DNA from: Coprinus comatus
Taxonomy: Eukaryota > Basidiomycota > Agaricomycetes > Agaricales > Agaricaceae
Assembly: GCA_034638255.1 (NCBI GenBank)
Contig: JAWPGT010000005.1
Span: 744,001-808,000 of the forward strand
Length of the DNA: 64,000 nucleotides
Reading direction: 5' to 3'
Shown one piece after another: positions 36,875 through 48,607 of this stretch. The notes beneath the pieces are model-generated. The model had not been told where the DNA came from. It ran no database searches and was given only the letters and a program-made list of their open reading frames with translations. Both the position numbers and the translations under genes were made by a program. How positions within the stretch are numbered: the stretch's first letter is position 1; the number at the start of each line of letters is the position of its first letter.

Positions 36875-38310
36875 ATGTCGACTTCGCTGCTTTCTTTCAC
36901 TGGGCACCAGCATCTTAGACAACGACTAGTGCTCTCTATTCTCAGCGGAAAACATGTCAAGATAGAAAAAATACGACCAGACGACAAAAATCCTGGTCTT
37001 CGAGGTGTGTATGTACTTTGGTTTGTTCCCAGAACTTTAGGTGTATTAACCATTTTTGTCATCGTAGATTTCGAGATTAGCTTGTTGAGATTGTTAGAAA
37101 GAATAACAAACGGTACCGTTATTGAGATTTCAGTGACTGGTATGTCTTTGATACTTCTTTCACTTCCATATATTAACGATATCATAGGTACCGCTCTACT
37201 CCTTAGACCAGGAATTATAACGGGAGGATTGTTGGTTCACGAATGCCCACTTTCTCGCTCAATAGGATACTTCTTGGAACCCATTATCATGCTTGCGCCC
37301 TTTTCCAAAAAACCAGTCAATCTCACCCTTAAAGGAGTCTCCACAGATGAAAGCGACCTTTCGGTGCGCATATATTCTGTTCTTCTAATCGTCTATTCTT
37401 CTGACACTTGGATCCTTATTATTTCAGGTTGACATCTTACGAACAGTCACTCTCCCACATCTTCAACTGTTCGGAATTTCAGATGGATTGGAACTAAGAA
37501 TTAAAAAACGAGGGTCTCCACCAGCTGGAGGTGGTGAAGTCCAGTTCCTTTGTCCCATCGTAAAACAAGTAAAAACTATCAACTTTGTTGATCCTGGAAG
37601 GATTAAACGGATACGAGGCATTTCGTACGTTTTTTTTCCAACGAGTTTTTTCCTGAATACGTTATTGAAGTTCTGTTTCCTCATAGTCATGCTGTACGGG
37701 TGAATCCACAATTTTCAAATCGCATGATTGAATCTTCACGAGCAATTCTGAACCGATATATTCCTGATATCTACCTCTACTCTGACGTTTACAAAGGTGA
37801 TGATAGTGGAAAGTCCGTGTTTCATTATAGCTGGTATGAACAGGTGTTAAGAGTGTATGAATTATAGATCCCCAGGCTATGCTATCACTCTACTGGCTGA
37901 ATCTACGACAGGAGCAATTCACTGTGCCGAAGGTGTTGCAGAACCCGGAGTTGCACCAGAAGACATAGGCCTTAAAGCAACTCGTGCCCTTCTGTCCGAA
38001 ATCAGTCGTGGGGGCTGTGTAGACAGACGGCACCAGACACTCGTTCTCCTCATGATGGTCCTCGGAAGTGAAGACGTTGGTCGGTGTCAAATGAGTGAAC
38101 CAACAGCCAAGACGTGAGTCCGTCCAATTTTGCTCTGTTGTCCAGATTAATTCTTAGCTCAACAGTATTCAATTTCTGCGAGATGTACGCGGTTTCTTTG
38201 GGACGTCATTCAAAGTGGTGCCTGCGGATCCAAAGGACACCGAGTGCACGCAGCTGTTGTATTCGTGTTATGGGACGGGATATGTCAATGCCAACCGGAC
38301 ACTTGCATAG
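36875..38310 (+). CDS. RCL1: RNA 3'-terminal phosphate cyclase-like protein Rcl1
   Basis: Rcl1 is an inactive cyclase homologue needed with Bms1 for 18S rRNA maturation in the small-subunit processome. The start is MSTSLLSFTGHQHLRQRLVL at 36875. Next come SGKHVKIEKIRPDDKNPGLR, DFEISLLRLLERITNGTVIE, TGTALLLRPGIITGG, ECPLSRSIGYFLEP, LELRIKKRGSPPAGGGEV, RVNPQFSNRMIESSRAILN and ATRALLSEISRGGCVDRRHQ. The end is YGTGYVNANRTLA, stop 38308-38310. The residues that true cyclases use for adenylylation (the C-terminal His block) are absent, as in Rcl1. The join near 37830 uses a GTCCGT donor. It is convergent with MET8, 54 bp between stops. Confidence 0.94.
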
Positions 38311-38364
38311 TTTTCCATTTCCGTGTAATAATCACATCCTACACGATATTGTTTTTTGGAACCT

Positions 38365-39198
38365 TCACTTCTTGCGTGATATTAGGACGGCCGCGGCACA
38401 TGCAATACCGCTTAGGAAGCCAATAACACTGGGGATTACAGGATTGGAAAATAACAATGATAATGGTTTTCTTGTAGCTTTGAGTCCCAATGAAGTTGGC
38501 GTCGGGACACTGTCTTTGTCCCATCCTTCGTCCAACAAGCGTTTCACCGTCTGTTCGTCCAATTGTCCAAGCTCATTCATATCCCATTCGTTGCATAACC
38601 TGGTCATCCACACCATCCTCTTCTTTCCAACAGTACCGCCAACACCCGGTGCACGTTCTTTCAACTTTGACCTCAAAACTCCAACCTTCTCAATTGCAGC
38701 TCCTTCACTCCCTGACAAAGCTAACTGGATTTTCGTCTTGATGATATTAGCCAACTTTGGACCATTCCCGTTTGTTGAGACCATGATTTGCAAGGGACCA
38801 TCTCTTATTTGTGAGCCGAAGTAGAAATCACATAATTCAGGAATATCAGCAGCATTGACTGGAATCCTTCGTTCTCGACAATAGTGACATATTGCACGAG
38901 AGAGCTCGAAATCATCGAGTGCAGTTAAGACCATATCATATTTGGGTTCGATTTCATCTAGTTCTTTTGTGACATCTTTATTACAGGATTTGTCGAGATG
39001 GGTAATGCGTGTGGGATATTCATTGATGAACCATTGTGTACGCGGGTGCAGTCCGGAAGTAGGTGCGAGGATGATGATGTGGGTGTCGGTGGCAAGAAGG
39101 GAATCAATGCGCTGAGAACCAACTTCTCCTCCACCGACGACGAGGACGACTTTCTGAGAGAGTTGCCAAGCAATGAGTAGAGAGCCTGCTCCTGACAT
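38365..39198 (-). CDS. MET8: Siroheme synthase Met8 (precorrin-2 dehydrogenase/ferrochelatase) with C-terminal membrane segment
   Basis: Met8 oxidises precorrin-2 with NAD and inserts iron, giving the siroheme of sulfite and nitrite reductases. This is an intronless frame. I chose the start MSGAGSLLIAWQLSQ at 39198 because it places the Rossmann motif VVLVVGGGEVGSQRIDSLLA at the normal distance from the N terminus; an ATG-like start 27 codons earlier gives unconserved residues. DMVLTALDDFELSRAIC, IPVNAADIPELCDFYFGSQI (the Asp used in catalysis is in this block) and LQIMVSTNGNGPKLANII follow. After a charged linker the last 25 residues are hydrophobic (PSVIGFLSGIACAAAVLI) ending SRKK, which resembles a tail anchor. 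Head to head with SLT11, 123 bp apart. Confidence 0.92.
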   Translation of the reverse strand: MSGAGSLLIAWQLSQKVVLVVGGGEVGSQRIDSLLATDTHIIILAPTSGLHPRTQWFINEYPTRITHLDKSCNKDVTKELDEIEPKYDMVLTALDDFELSRAICHYCRERRIPVNAADIPELCDFYFGSQIRDGPLQIMVSTNGNGPKLANIIKTKIQLALSGSEGAAIEKVGVLRSKLKERAPGVGGTVGKKRMVWMTRLCNEWDMNELGQLDEQTVKRLLDEGWDKDSVPTPTSLGLKATRKPLSLLFSNPVIPSVIGFLSGIACAAAVLISRKK

Positions 39199-39321
39199 TT
39201 GTAAACTGTGGCGGGGATAAGATACGTGCAAGTATGTGGCTGTGCAATGTATTTGTGCTGATTTGTCAGCAATGTACAAGTCCTAGTTGGCCAACACCGT
39301 TCACTTTACTACTAACGAGCT

Positions 39322-40547
39322 ATGCCACCAAAATCTGACATTAACAAGGCTGGGTGGGAACAGAGCGACTTTCCCATTCTCTGTGAAACATGTACGTCAC
39401 CTCATATAAGAAACCTTTAGAAGCCTGACAAATACTACAGGCCTTGGTCCTAACCCTTTCATCCGAATGGTACGCCTTACTACTAGTCCTTCAATGCATA
39501 TATCGCTTCCCCAAAACTAACTGTTTTATAGTCCAAGCAAGAATATGGTCGCTCATGTGGAACGTGCGCTCGCCCCTTTACCGTTTTCCGTTGGAACCCT
39601 GGTGAAGGTGCAAGATTTAAAACAACAGTCATCTGTCAAACATGTGCCAAGATCAAAAACGTTTGCCAAACATGTTTGCTAGACTTGGAATATGGCCTAC
39701 CAACTCAAGTTCGAGATACAGCTCTCGGTTATAAAAATGAAGCACCAACATCTGATGTTAATAGAGAATATTATGCTCAAAATATGGAGTCTAAGATGCA
39801 GGATTTGGGAACTAAATCCGGGCTCGAAGTTGGTAGAACTGCTGCTGCTGGAAAGGAGATGTTGAAGTCATTGGCGAGGACCGATCCTTATTACAAGAGG
39901 AACAGACCGCATGTTTGTTCGTTCTTTGCAAAGGGAGACTGTGCAAGAGGAACAGAATGTCCCTATCGACACGAGAAACCAGTGGACAATGATTTAGCAC
40001 GCCAGAATATTCAAGACAGATATCACGGGAAGAATGATCCTGTTGCGAGGAAGATTTTGGGTGCACATGCTGAAGCACAGGGATTGAAACCCCCTGAAGA
40101 TACTTCTATCGTGAGTGCCCCGTTCAAAGACTCAAAAAAAATACAGTTGTTTATACATTCCTGCATAGACCTCGCTCTTCCTTTCTTCATTGTCTGCAAC
40201 TTCGACAGAACAAAGCATTCGTACGCGTGTTATCCAGTCTCTTCCCGCCATCCAATCCTCCCAACTCAAATCAATTGTACACGTCACAAAAACAAGGTCT
40301 GTTGCATTTATCTCACCTCAGACCATCTAGGCTAACCTGTGTTACTAGGTGCGCGTTTATCAACTTTGTTGATCGTGCCACCGCCGAACATGCATCACAA
40401 GCATGGGCAAATGGCCTTGAAATTGACGGAGAAAAGGTCTCTATCAAATGGGGTCGCAGTCGTCCCAAAAATAATAATAATTCATCAGCATCAGCATCGC
40501 CAGCACCTCTGCTTCATGATTATACTATCGTACACTGTACGTTCTAA
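39322..40547 (+). CDS. SLT11: Pre-mRNA splicing factor SLT11/ECM2 (RBM22 family)
   Basis: This protein contacts U6 and the intron in the activated spliceosome. The start is [20 protein letters not shown], then paired zinc knuckles ([31 protein letters not shown]), [28 protein letters not shown] and a CCCH finger ([21 protein letters not shown]). [19 protein letters not shown] and the C-terminal RRM ([20 protein letters not shown], then [20 protein letters not shown] and [10 protein letters not shown]) complete the protein. This domain order is specific for the family. The stop at 40545-40547 comes soon after the RRM, following a short Asn/Ser tail; a further spliced exon cannot be excluded. 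Confidence 0.93.
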
Positions 40548-40758
40548 TGTTTGTATGACTATCCCACCACTTCAATCTGGAAATTCATAATATATCCGGA
40601 TTTATGAGGCTAATGGAACAACCCTTCTTTGATACTATCATTCATCAGATATTCATATTCTTGATTTCGACGGTGCTTCCCTCGATAAAATTATATTGTA
40701 TCTTCATATACCAATACTCCTTGTTGTACAGCTACGTGTTCTTTTTTATGCAAAGTAC

Positions 40759-41332
40759 ATGCCATTACAACCTCCGTGTGAGGTTATTGCATCCTTTGGT
40801 GAAAACGAAATACACTATTAAATTTACTACTATAATGGAATAAAAGGACAACTCAAATATGTTGTCAAATGCGACCTTTGCAATGAATTTGTGCATATTC
40901 GAAGTGTTCGGGACACTTCTGTTATCACACGACATCGAGGTTGTCCTACATGTTTACGGAAACAGCAAAAAGAGGCACGGGTAGAGGTAGAGAGAGAGAT
41001 TAGAGCAGCAAAAAGTATGCTAGCAGACTTGGGAACGAAACATATGCATGACTCTTCTACAGAAAGAGATAGTGATAGTTTAAGTGTACACCATGCACAA
41101 ACATCCCAATCATATGTCTCCTATGTCAGGTTCATACTCCCGAAGAACCTTGCACTATCTGGAAATATAACCTGGATTATCATATGTCAACAGTCTATCC
41201 AAACGAGAAGAATATTCCACTCAGTATGATGGTTACAGCACATATCAGTTACGATGCAAAACTCAACGAGCTAAGAGGTTGACTTTTATGGGCATCATCA
41301 CGCTTGCCGAGACGCGGCAAAGCGGTAGTTGA
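40759..41332 (+). CDS. Unrecognised small protein with two CxxC knuckles
   Basis: I do not recognise this protein. Three exons with agreeing phases (40759-40798, 40847-41129, 41194-41332) give 153 residues beginning MPLQPPCEVIASFGQLKYVV. Residues 20-60 contain CDLCNEFVHI and, 20-odd residues on, RHRGCPTC, a four-cysteine arrangement that could bind zinc. A predicted charged helix follows (KQQKEARVEVEREIRAAKSM), then a Ser/His/Tyr-rich tail ending ETRQSGS. Both introns (48 and 64 nt) have normal splice signals, which is the main evidence that this is a gene. It lies 211 bp downstream of SLT11 in the same direction, so it could alternatively belong to a longer SLT11 transcript. Confidence 0.55.
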
Positions 41333-41943
41333 ATATTATTGATGAGAACAATGATGTCAACACCAAGTGTGCCAGTTCGCGTCATGTATGCTCATGTACG
41401 TACTTCGTACTGCAAATGAATTGGAATACGAACATCTGATGGATAATAGTATTTCTAATTTTTGGATGTAATACAAACCTTTATAAGGCCAAAAAGTATA
41501 TATTTCAATGCATCTGCTCGTTGTCCATGTGATACAGCAATTATATTACGAGTGTGTGAGCTTATGTAGTGAGGCCGGACATGACAAGAGATTATCACAT
41601 TTTTACACTTCTAGGATCTTTGGGCCCTTTTTGTACGGGCAAGCTCATGGAAACAAGAAACATAGTTCTACTCCTATATTTTCTTCATAAATATATAGGC
41701 AACTGGTTCGCAAATCCGCATACAAGATTCTAAAGTATTTTGTCTAAATGTCATAGAGAAACGAGAATTTCTTTGAAAGTTTTCACATATCTATGTCCTC
41801 TATAATACTTCATACTGGAAACTATCAACGGAGTCTAGAAACACGTCACGGTCATGATCGTGTGCATATCTGAGGAATGAGTCCGACCGGATAGAATATG
41901 TTGAACGAATAGTTGTACGTTGCAACTACGCCTGTTCATGTGT
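41333..41943. other. Intergenic, no gene seen
   Basis: 611 bp, AT-rich, between the stop of the small CxxC gene and the stop of the YeeE/YedE gene. No splice-supported frame, repeat or RNA gene recognised. Confidence 0.55.
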
Positions 41944-43240
41944 TCATGCCAACAAGCCACCAACAGTTACACTAGCAAGCCACAACGCAGTTGCCGGAAG
42001 CTGGCCCTCATTATGCATGAGCGCACGCCCAAAGTTAACAAGACCAGGACCAGCTGTTGACCACAAAATCAGTTTACTGATAATAGACAGAGAACAGAAA
42101 ATAACTAACGGCAAATACCAGCCCAGCCCCATCCCACACCAAAGATTGCAGCGCCGGCAATGAGTTTTACGTCGACATCCCTGCCCTTGGGGATACCCCA
42201 CTTTCCCCCAAGACAAGGAATTTCATTACCACGGGCATAATGATAAAGGACCGTGGCAAGGGGTATTGCCCCTACAGCAAGGAACGCAAGGGAAGGATCA
42301 AAGCCACGGTGAAATGGAAGGAGAAGGAAGCGGACAACGTGATCAGGTGATGTCAATCCGGAGAGCTGCAGGCCAAGTGCAAATTGGGTGGTGGTACTTA
42401 GAAAGGCGATGTAACGTGAATATGGGATGTGTTTGGCTGTTGCGGCTTTTTTGAGCGGGGTTCTAGCATCTGCTTCTTCTTCTACTACTTTTTCTGGAGT
42501 CTCTCTCGCTATCTGTACATGTACAAAGACAAGTTAGCACCACAGCTTATTTATCGTCGGTTTAAACTCACAAAAAAGTAGAGTAAGACAGAGATCGCAA
42601 AAGGTACAATTTGTGCGGCGAGGAGTTTGCGAGAGGAACCCCCCAAAGACCAGTCAAAGGGGGCAGTAGCATTAAGACTACCGTGGGTTATATGCGCGGT
42701 GATCACCCCGGTAGTGAAAAAGACAGCTGTTGCGACGATGGATCTGGCAAATGAGATTATTAGCTGGAACTTGATATGAGAGCCGGATATACTTACCGGG
42801 GAGAGAATCGAGAAACGCCGCATATCATGTGGCTAGAAACGCATATTAAGGTGAATTTCACTCCAGTTTGTCATTCTGTCATGCGTACCCAGAAGTACAC
42901 CCGTTACCGAGCTGTTGTAAAGCATGTTAGGCAAAATGAAAAAAAAATATATACACAGAAAGCGCACTCTAGTACCCAGCCCAACAAGAAAGCCGGATGC
43001 AGCAAGATGGGATAAAGGAATGCCTGCTGATTGAGGAGCACTTCCGTCTATCAAACTAATAACGGCGCCACCCAATATAAATCCAATAACAGCAGTTAAG
43101 CTTTCATGACACCCGCGAGCTGCACGGTGAATAAAGCCAGATATTCCCATAACATTTCCGTTGAGAAGGAGAAGAGCATGGACTGGAATGGGGATGGAGA
43201 GTCCTCCGAGGAATGACTGGACTGGAGCGGGAGCAGACAT
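41944..43240 (-). CDS. YeeE/YedE-family membrane protein (sulfur-compound transport)
   Basis: A polytopic membrane protein of the bacterial YeeE/YedE (TsuA-like) family, linked to thiosulfate or sulfur uptake. The start MSAPAPVQSFLGGLSIPIPV is at 43240. Two signature halves are visible. The first, GTRLGNGCTSGHMICGVSRF, is assembled from a 23-nt exon (42889-42911) between two introns. The second is near the C terminus, IFGVGWGWAGICPGPGLVNF. Each has the conserved Cys used for substrate relay in the family. At least eight hydrophobic segments; the stop is at 41944-41946. Eukaryotic members are mainly fungal, and old transfer from bacteria is commonly considered, but the introns here show long residence. 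It is followed in tandem by the DUF726 gene 129 bp upstream. Confidence 0.87.
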
Positions 43241-43369
43241 GGGATACTGAAAAAGGTGATAAATTTGATATATCTCAAAGGCATTATTATATAAGTACAT
43301 TGTGACACTTCCTGTGCCTGGACATGATGTAAATGTGTAAGTATATGCGTCAGCATCTGTCAGCATACG

Positions 43370-45154
43370 TCAGGTCAGGTGTTCTTGCACGTTGGCTCGA
43401 CCTGGGCTCGACTCTCCATTACACTCAGCAAGTTCCTGTCCTACAACACCCCGCCACATAGTGTGTCCCGTAACCTCTGCGCACTCTACATTCTCTACGC
43501 CCTGTACATCCACAGCTGTCAGCCCAGCAATACGCCAACTCGTGTTGGAAGCACGCGATAGAATGGCTAATACATAGTCTTCTCCTGCATACACATTAAC
43601 CACTCTCCCTGCCACAATACATCGTATCTTAGACCATGTACGAGAATCCGCAGTCGCTGGAGTCCCAAAAAAAAAGACATCCTGTATGATACCAAATGAT
43701 TCTGCTACAGGCAGCTTTGCAAGATGTCGAAGTGCTTCGAAAATGACCAAGGATCCCAACGAGTATCCGCAGAGTGTAACAGGTCTTTTTCCAAATGCTC
43801 TTCTCGAGAGTAGGTCTCCCAATACAGCACCAACCTTTATGGCCAATGCCCTTGCGTTCATCCATGGATTATCTACAGTACACTCAGCAATACTCAGACT
43901 TACATTGGGAACGATAGCCTACCAATGATTTCTCCAATCTTTAACAAAGACAGGGGGGATAACGCAGCCATGAAACTAGCAAGTACAGTACGTTTAATTA
44001 GTTGCATCTTCACGAACTTCCACGCATGAGATGTGATTAATGTGTATAGTGCATTAGAGAGCTGTTTGAGGGCCTCAATCTCCTGTAAAAATGGGATATT
44101 ATTATTTTATATCACAAAACCCGCACTCAAGTCTTACCCATTGTAACGCAAATGTATCATCCCCTTTAAATGTCGACCATGGCTCAGTTACGTCGTTCTT
44201 CTCCGACAACCACCCACTAACGCACAACCTCACACCCAAAGTTTCATGGCCTTTCATCACCCTCACCGGTATCACTTCTAAGTCTCTTACTTCACGTGTA
44301 TATCTACCCACCATTTCTGCAGTTGATTTAGCACCATATGCGCCAAAAAGCGCACCACAGACAATCGAGGATCCAGCCAACCCACTAGCCAGCAATCCTA
44401 CGGCCGTACCTCCAACACCTAACCATCCGAGAATAGTAGTCACTCCAGCACCTACCAACGGAGCTGCCAGTCCACCTGTAACACCTATCAATACTCCTCC
44501 CGTTGCAGCACCCAATCCGACCCCAAGATACCTCAAGAAACGTCCTTTATCGGCATGGGATGACCTTGCTTCTTCGGTTCTTGCATGTGCTTCGTTAATA
44601 ACTTTTTGAGGATTCTTTAATGTTGTTACAATAGTTTCTTCATCTACATTGAGATATTCTATTTGAGAGAAGAAAACCCGTGTATAAGCGGAATATTGCT
44701 TGGCAATAGTAATATGGAGGAAGAGAATGGTCGTGAAAATCTTGTTCACGGATTCGGGGGATGGTAGAGGTGGTAAATCAATCGTGGATGTCTCTGAGAA
44801 TTCGTTGATGTTGGGACATGGTCCTGTTGTCCAACTAGATGAGAATTTCAAGGAGCAAGGAGCAACGGTCACGAAAGTGATCTCACCACAATTATCATCT
44901 ACAGACTGCCGACAGGCAACCCAAGCCTTGTCGAGGAGGTCCTGTGCCCATTGATTCAAAGCAACAATGAATGCATCTTTTTTCTTCTCTTTCACTTCTT
45001 CAGGAAATTCTGATAGATCAAGCTCTGTCAATGCATATATCTCATATTTATTTCTGAACACTGCAAGTCTTCGGTAGAAATATTCGAAGATTGTAATCTT
45101 TTCTTCAATTGTTAGTTCCGTCGGTGGAGTGATTTTCTCTAGGCTAGTGGACAT
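43370..45154 (-). CDS. DUF726 / TMCO4-type membrane alpha/beta hydrolase (Mil1-like)
   Basis: The start MSTSLEKITPPTELTIEEKI is at 45154. The N-terminal 200 residues are helical, then a glycine-rich hydrophobic membrane region (GVGLGAATGGVLIGVTGGLA, GVTTILGWLGVGGTAVG, SIVCGALFGAYGAKSTAEMV), followed by GRYTREVRDLEVIPV. The hydrolase part has the nucleophile elbow VTLCGYSLGSLVIFEAL (GYSLG) and VFFFGTPATADSRTWSKIRC, with VAGRVVNVYAGEDYVLAILS carrying a probable acid residue and GHTMWR a possible catalytic His. This order defines DUF726 proteins (human TMCO4, yeast YFL034W/Mil1). The reaction is not established; yeast Mil1 binds an AP-1 adaptor variant. Joins near 44090 and 43880 keep frame. Confidence 0.86.
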
Positions 45155-45485
45155 AGAACCTGGAGCAAATAGATGGAGCGGCACTAGGGTGTAATGGTGA
45201 TGAGAGATAGAAGTGAGTTTGTGGTTGTGACTATATATAGCATGTCTCCTATTCCACGTTGCTATCGTCACTGCATGTTTATGAGGTACTTGGCAAGTTT
45301 GTTGAAGCAATTAATACACAGTTAATACATCACATCGGCGTCCCTGGCCATTCTTCGCTGACATCATACTTGGGTTATTTTTAGCTATAATCATAAATGC
45401 AATAAATTGTCCATATTTTAAAGCAGTGTTCAAGTAACAGAAAAAATGCGAATCTGGGTAAATGATGTGTACATGGGTGGTATGT
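45155..45485. other. Intergenic, no gene seen
   Basis: 331 bp between tandem minus-strand genes, expected to hold the DUF726 promoter. Nothing else recognised. Confidence 0.5.
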
Positions 45486-46864
45486 CTAACCAAAAAGTCC
45501 TCCACCGATACCCTAGTTTGCGTTAGAACAGAATCATGAGATTAAGAACAATGATTTACCTGGAGTACGTCAGCGTCCAAGGGGCAAGCAAACGAAAACC
45601 TATTGTTGATCACTGGCGAAATTGTGACGAACAGGATCCGTAATCCCAGCTGCGATTAGAAATGAGTTTCATTAGACATTGCATCATAAACGTATTGGTT
45701 TATGCTTTGATTGCTCACCGTAATCTTGTAATCAATGTCAAGGTTCGCTTTGGTACCAGTACACTTGTCTATCAGATCCGCAAGAATCCTGCCTCTCGGA
45801 TCTGATGCAGTATTGTACACGACGTCGAAGGGGAAGGTCCAGTTGGTTTGGGAATTGGAAGGGAAGTTAACATCACGAGATGTCCCTCCCCCAATGGGAG
45901 TTTGATTGGCTGCGTAGAATAACTATGTTTGATGAGCGAACCGTATTTATACAAGCATTCAAAGCTTACTTCGGCTTTTATCTCTTTGAAATTAACGGCA
46001 AAATAGTTGGGGTTGTTCACACTTTCGTGGCGTGTCAGATTTCTGGTAGTAGCAGGCAGAAGAGTCCAACGTACGAAATGTTCAGAGCTAAATGGATGGT
46101 TAACTGAGTGCCGTCACCAGTCGACTGAGTTGCAATCTATTGTGTACTATTGGTCATCTATGTGTACGAGAGATATTAAATGATGTACCTGGCTACCGCC
46201 TTGAGAAACAGGAGCAACATCACCAATTGTGATCCCTGGTGGTCGTACCCACTGCAATAGCGTAAGATTTACTAATTCAGAGCATAGACATAACGATACC
46301 CACCAAAGCCAAAGCCATCACAATGCCAAGAATAAGGAAAACCGTTGTCATTAACGAACAGCAACAGAAGCGCCCAACACAACGTCCTCTTCCGCCCTAT
46401 CAAAATCATGAGAACCAATAGTGTAGATAGTGAAAATGAGCGTACTCTTGTCCACAATGCACCTTGATGATCATAACGGTATTGTCTGAGATTTCTAGCA
46501 TTCCTATATAATGATCAATCAATGTATATGAACATCTACCCCACCGTGCCGCTCACTTCTTCCTAGGTGTGATATCTGCAGGAGAAAACTGGTCCTCCTT
46601 GCTCTGATATGAAGTCGCTCCACTGCTGGGTTGCGAACGAGTTGTTGTTTGCCTTTGGGGTGGGTATGTAGGTTCATCGGTGTACCCAGCTGGCTCTGCG
46701 GTATAACCACCTCCATCATACGTTGGGTGTGTAGGTTGAGAGTAAGGATTATAATTTAGATTATTCTCCGTATATTGGTTTTGATTGTAACTTGGGCCAG
46801 TGTAGCTGGTTTGGTGATGGTGAGCCCGGTCGGAATCACTATAGTAGGGATCACGGTAAGCCAT
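45486..46864 (-). CDS. Type II membrane protein with LEA-2/NDR1-like outer domain
   Basis: The start MAYRDPYYSDSDRAHHHQTS at 46864 opens a 100-residue cytosolic region rich in Tyr, Pro, Asn and Gln. After an intron, RNLRQYRYDHQGALWTR and a cysteine cluster (GRFCCCSL, likely acylated) lead into one membrane segment (MTTVFLILGIVMALALW). The outer domain has LTIHLALNISVNNPNYFAVN and FKEIKAELFYAANQTPIGGG, the beta-strand pattern of LEA-2 (water stress and hypersensitive response) domains: strand, NPNY, strand. It ends DADVLQGIGGGLFG, stop 45486-45488. Related proteins are common in basidiomycetes without a known role. The fold call rests on the NPNY pattern. Confidence 0.62.
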
Positions 46865-47124
46865 TAGTGGTTTAGTCGTTCCTTAGCGGTAAGAGCGTAA
46901 GTGGAGAGGTGTTAGATTACTGAAATGTGTGTAGTGAAGAACTCAATGCAGCATGGAGATGGTAACTGGGTGTTGAATGAGGAGTGGCCGTGCGCGCAGT
47001 CCTGGGGCTGACGGCGGAGCACTGCATTGCATCAGAGGGTTCTCCCACGATTTGAAATTCACCATTTATGTATTTCAATTATGCATAGTACATTACAGTT
47101 AAGGGGGGCTAAGGGGATGTATAA

Positions 47125-48607
47125 TTAGCCATAGCTAGTTTGTTGACCGCTAGAAGCATTTGATCTTGACCCTCTTGCGCTTGCGCTTGTACTATTTGTA
47201 CCTGCACTAGATTTGGATTGCCATGTTATACTAGATCGCGTTGAATTATCAGTGACCGGTCCAGGAATAACATGTTGATTTCCATGAGAAGTAGTGGGCT
47301 GAAACCTTCCAGATGTGGAGTCTTGCCCAGGTATAAAACGGCGATTTTGAGGTACAAATTGACGTGAAGGATTCGGAAGCACCACTGGAGTGCTAAGTCT
47401 TGCTAAACTAGTATTTCGCGCTAGAGGGAGTGGTGGAGGTCCCATATCTCCTATTCTAGAATCTTGGCGAGGAGCTAAATGATTTTCTTGCCTGGACGGC
47501 GTACTCGGTTGCTTGTATTCCACATTAGTTGTATATTGATTAGGTTTCGCAAGAGTTATTGATTGTGGCTCTGAACGTTGGTATTGAAGCGCTTGGTTTT
47601 GCAGGTTAGTATCCGATGGAAGGCAAACATATTTTCTATATTCAATCTATGAGTATATGCATGACTCCTAAAGCTTATAGAAGTGTACTCGATTCGTTTT
47701 GACAGAGGACGGGAGTCAATCTCGTTAGAATTACGCGGGCAGGAGCGTGAGTCTGCTTGGGCCTGCCATTGATGAAGTTGCTACAGGGAGAGGACTGGAG
47801 TCGGTTCGTGGGCGCCTTGAAGGATGCTCATATCTACTTATTCATGAATTGTGCGAGAGTAATGAGTAGGTTTCCATCTTACTGATATGGTGTTTCCAAC
47901 GGACGTTTTCCGTTCTGGTTGACAGAGTCTAAGGGCTTCTCTTGGTACAGTGTTTGATATTCAGTTTCGCATTGTTGCTTCAGTTGTTCATTTTCCTGCG
48001 ACAACATCTCATTGGTTCTGATTGGTTAATGAGTAAAGTTGTTTCCGATGGTCTGAATGGATTGTTTAAGACCTTCTCAGCTCGACTACTTCTGAGCGGA
48101 GCTTTTCAACAAGGGCTCGAATTTGCTGATGACGGGTTCTGTAGAAAGTTATCTGACGGGCCATGGTTTCCTGCTGAAACTACACCACTGTTAACTGGAT
48201 TACGCCAATAAGAATGCTAGCTCTTGCCTTGGCAGCGTAAGCGATCGAGTCTAAGGCCAAAGGAATAGATTTGAACCAATCCGACATAGGGGCGTCAAGC
48301 TACAGAGCCTGCGGAGTCAGACCAAGAACCTAACATGCACCATGGGTCCTATAAGCAAACCTCTTGCTGCAGTGGTACCAGTTGAATTCCCGTAGATCCG
48401 CACAGAGTACAGCTCTGGTCTGGACCTAAGAAGACGCGTCGGAGAAGCGCATGGATTGAGACAAAACATAAACCAACTCAGGTGGTTGTTACAGATGACA
48501 TGGCCGCACTCTGTTAGCCAGAAAGGAACTGATCTTCCGTGGTTTGAAGCATAGGGAAGATGACATTTTGCACAGCTTACGAATTCCCAGAAGTCGAGGT
48601 CTGACAT
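47125..48607 (-). CDS. RING/coiled-coil protein, candidate ZIP3/RNF212-type meiotic E3 ligase
   Basis: The start MSDLDFWEFVSCAKCHLPYA is at 48607. Exon 1 (48478-48607) and exon 2 build a RING: CAKC, TECGHVICNNH, then CTLCG. The first donor is GTTGGT. After APMSDWFKSIPLALDSIAYA comes a coiled coil (RHQQIRALVEKLRSEVVELR, TNEMLSQENEQLKQQCETEY), then an unstructured Ser/Pro/Gln-rich tail with PVATSSMAGPSRLTLLPA, to the stop at 47125-47127. A small RING, short linker, coiled coil and disordered Ser-rich tail is the architecture of ZIP3/HEI10/RNF212 crossover factors. Exon 48228-48299 is followed by a GC-AG intron (48180-48227). A non-meiotic RING protein is the alternative. Head to head with the JmjC gene, 165 bp apart. 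Confidence 0.7.
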
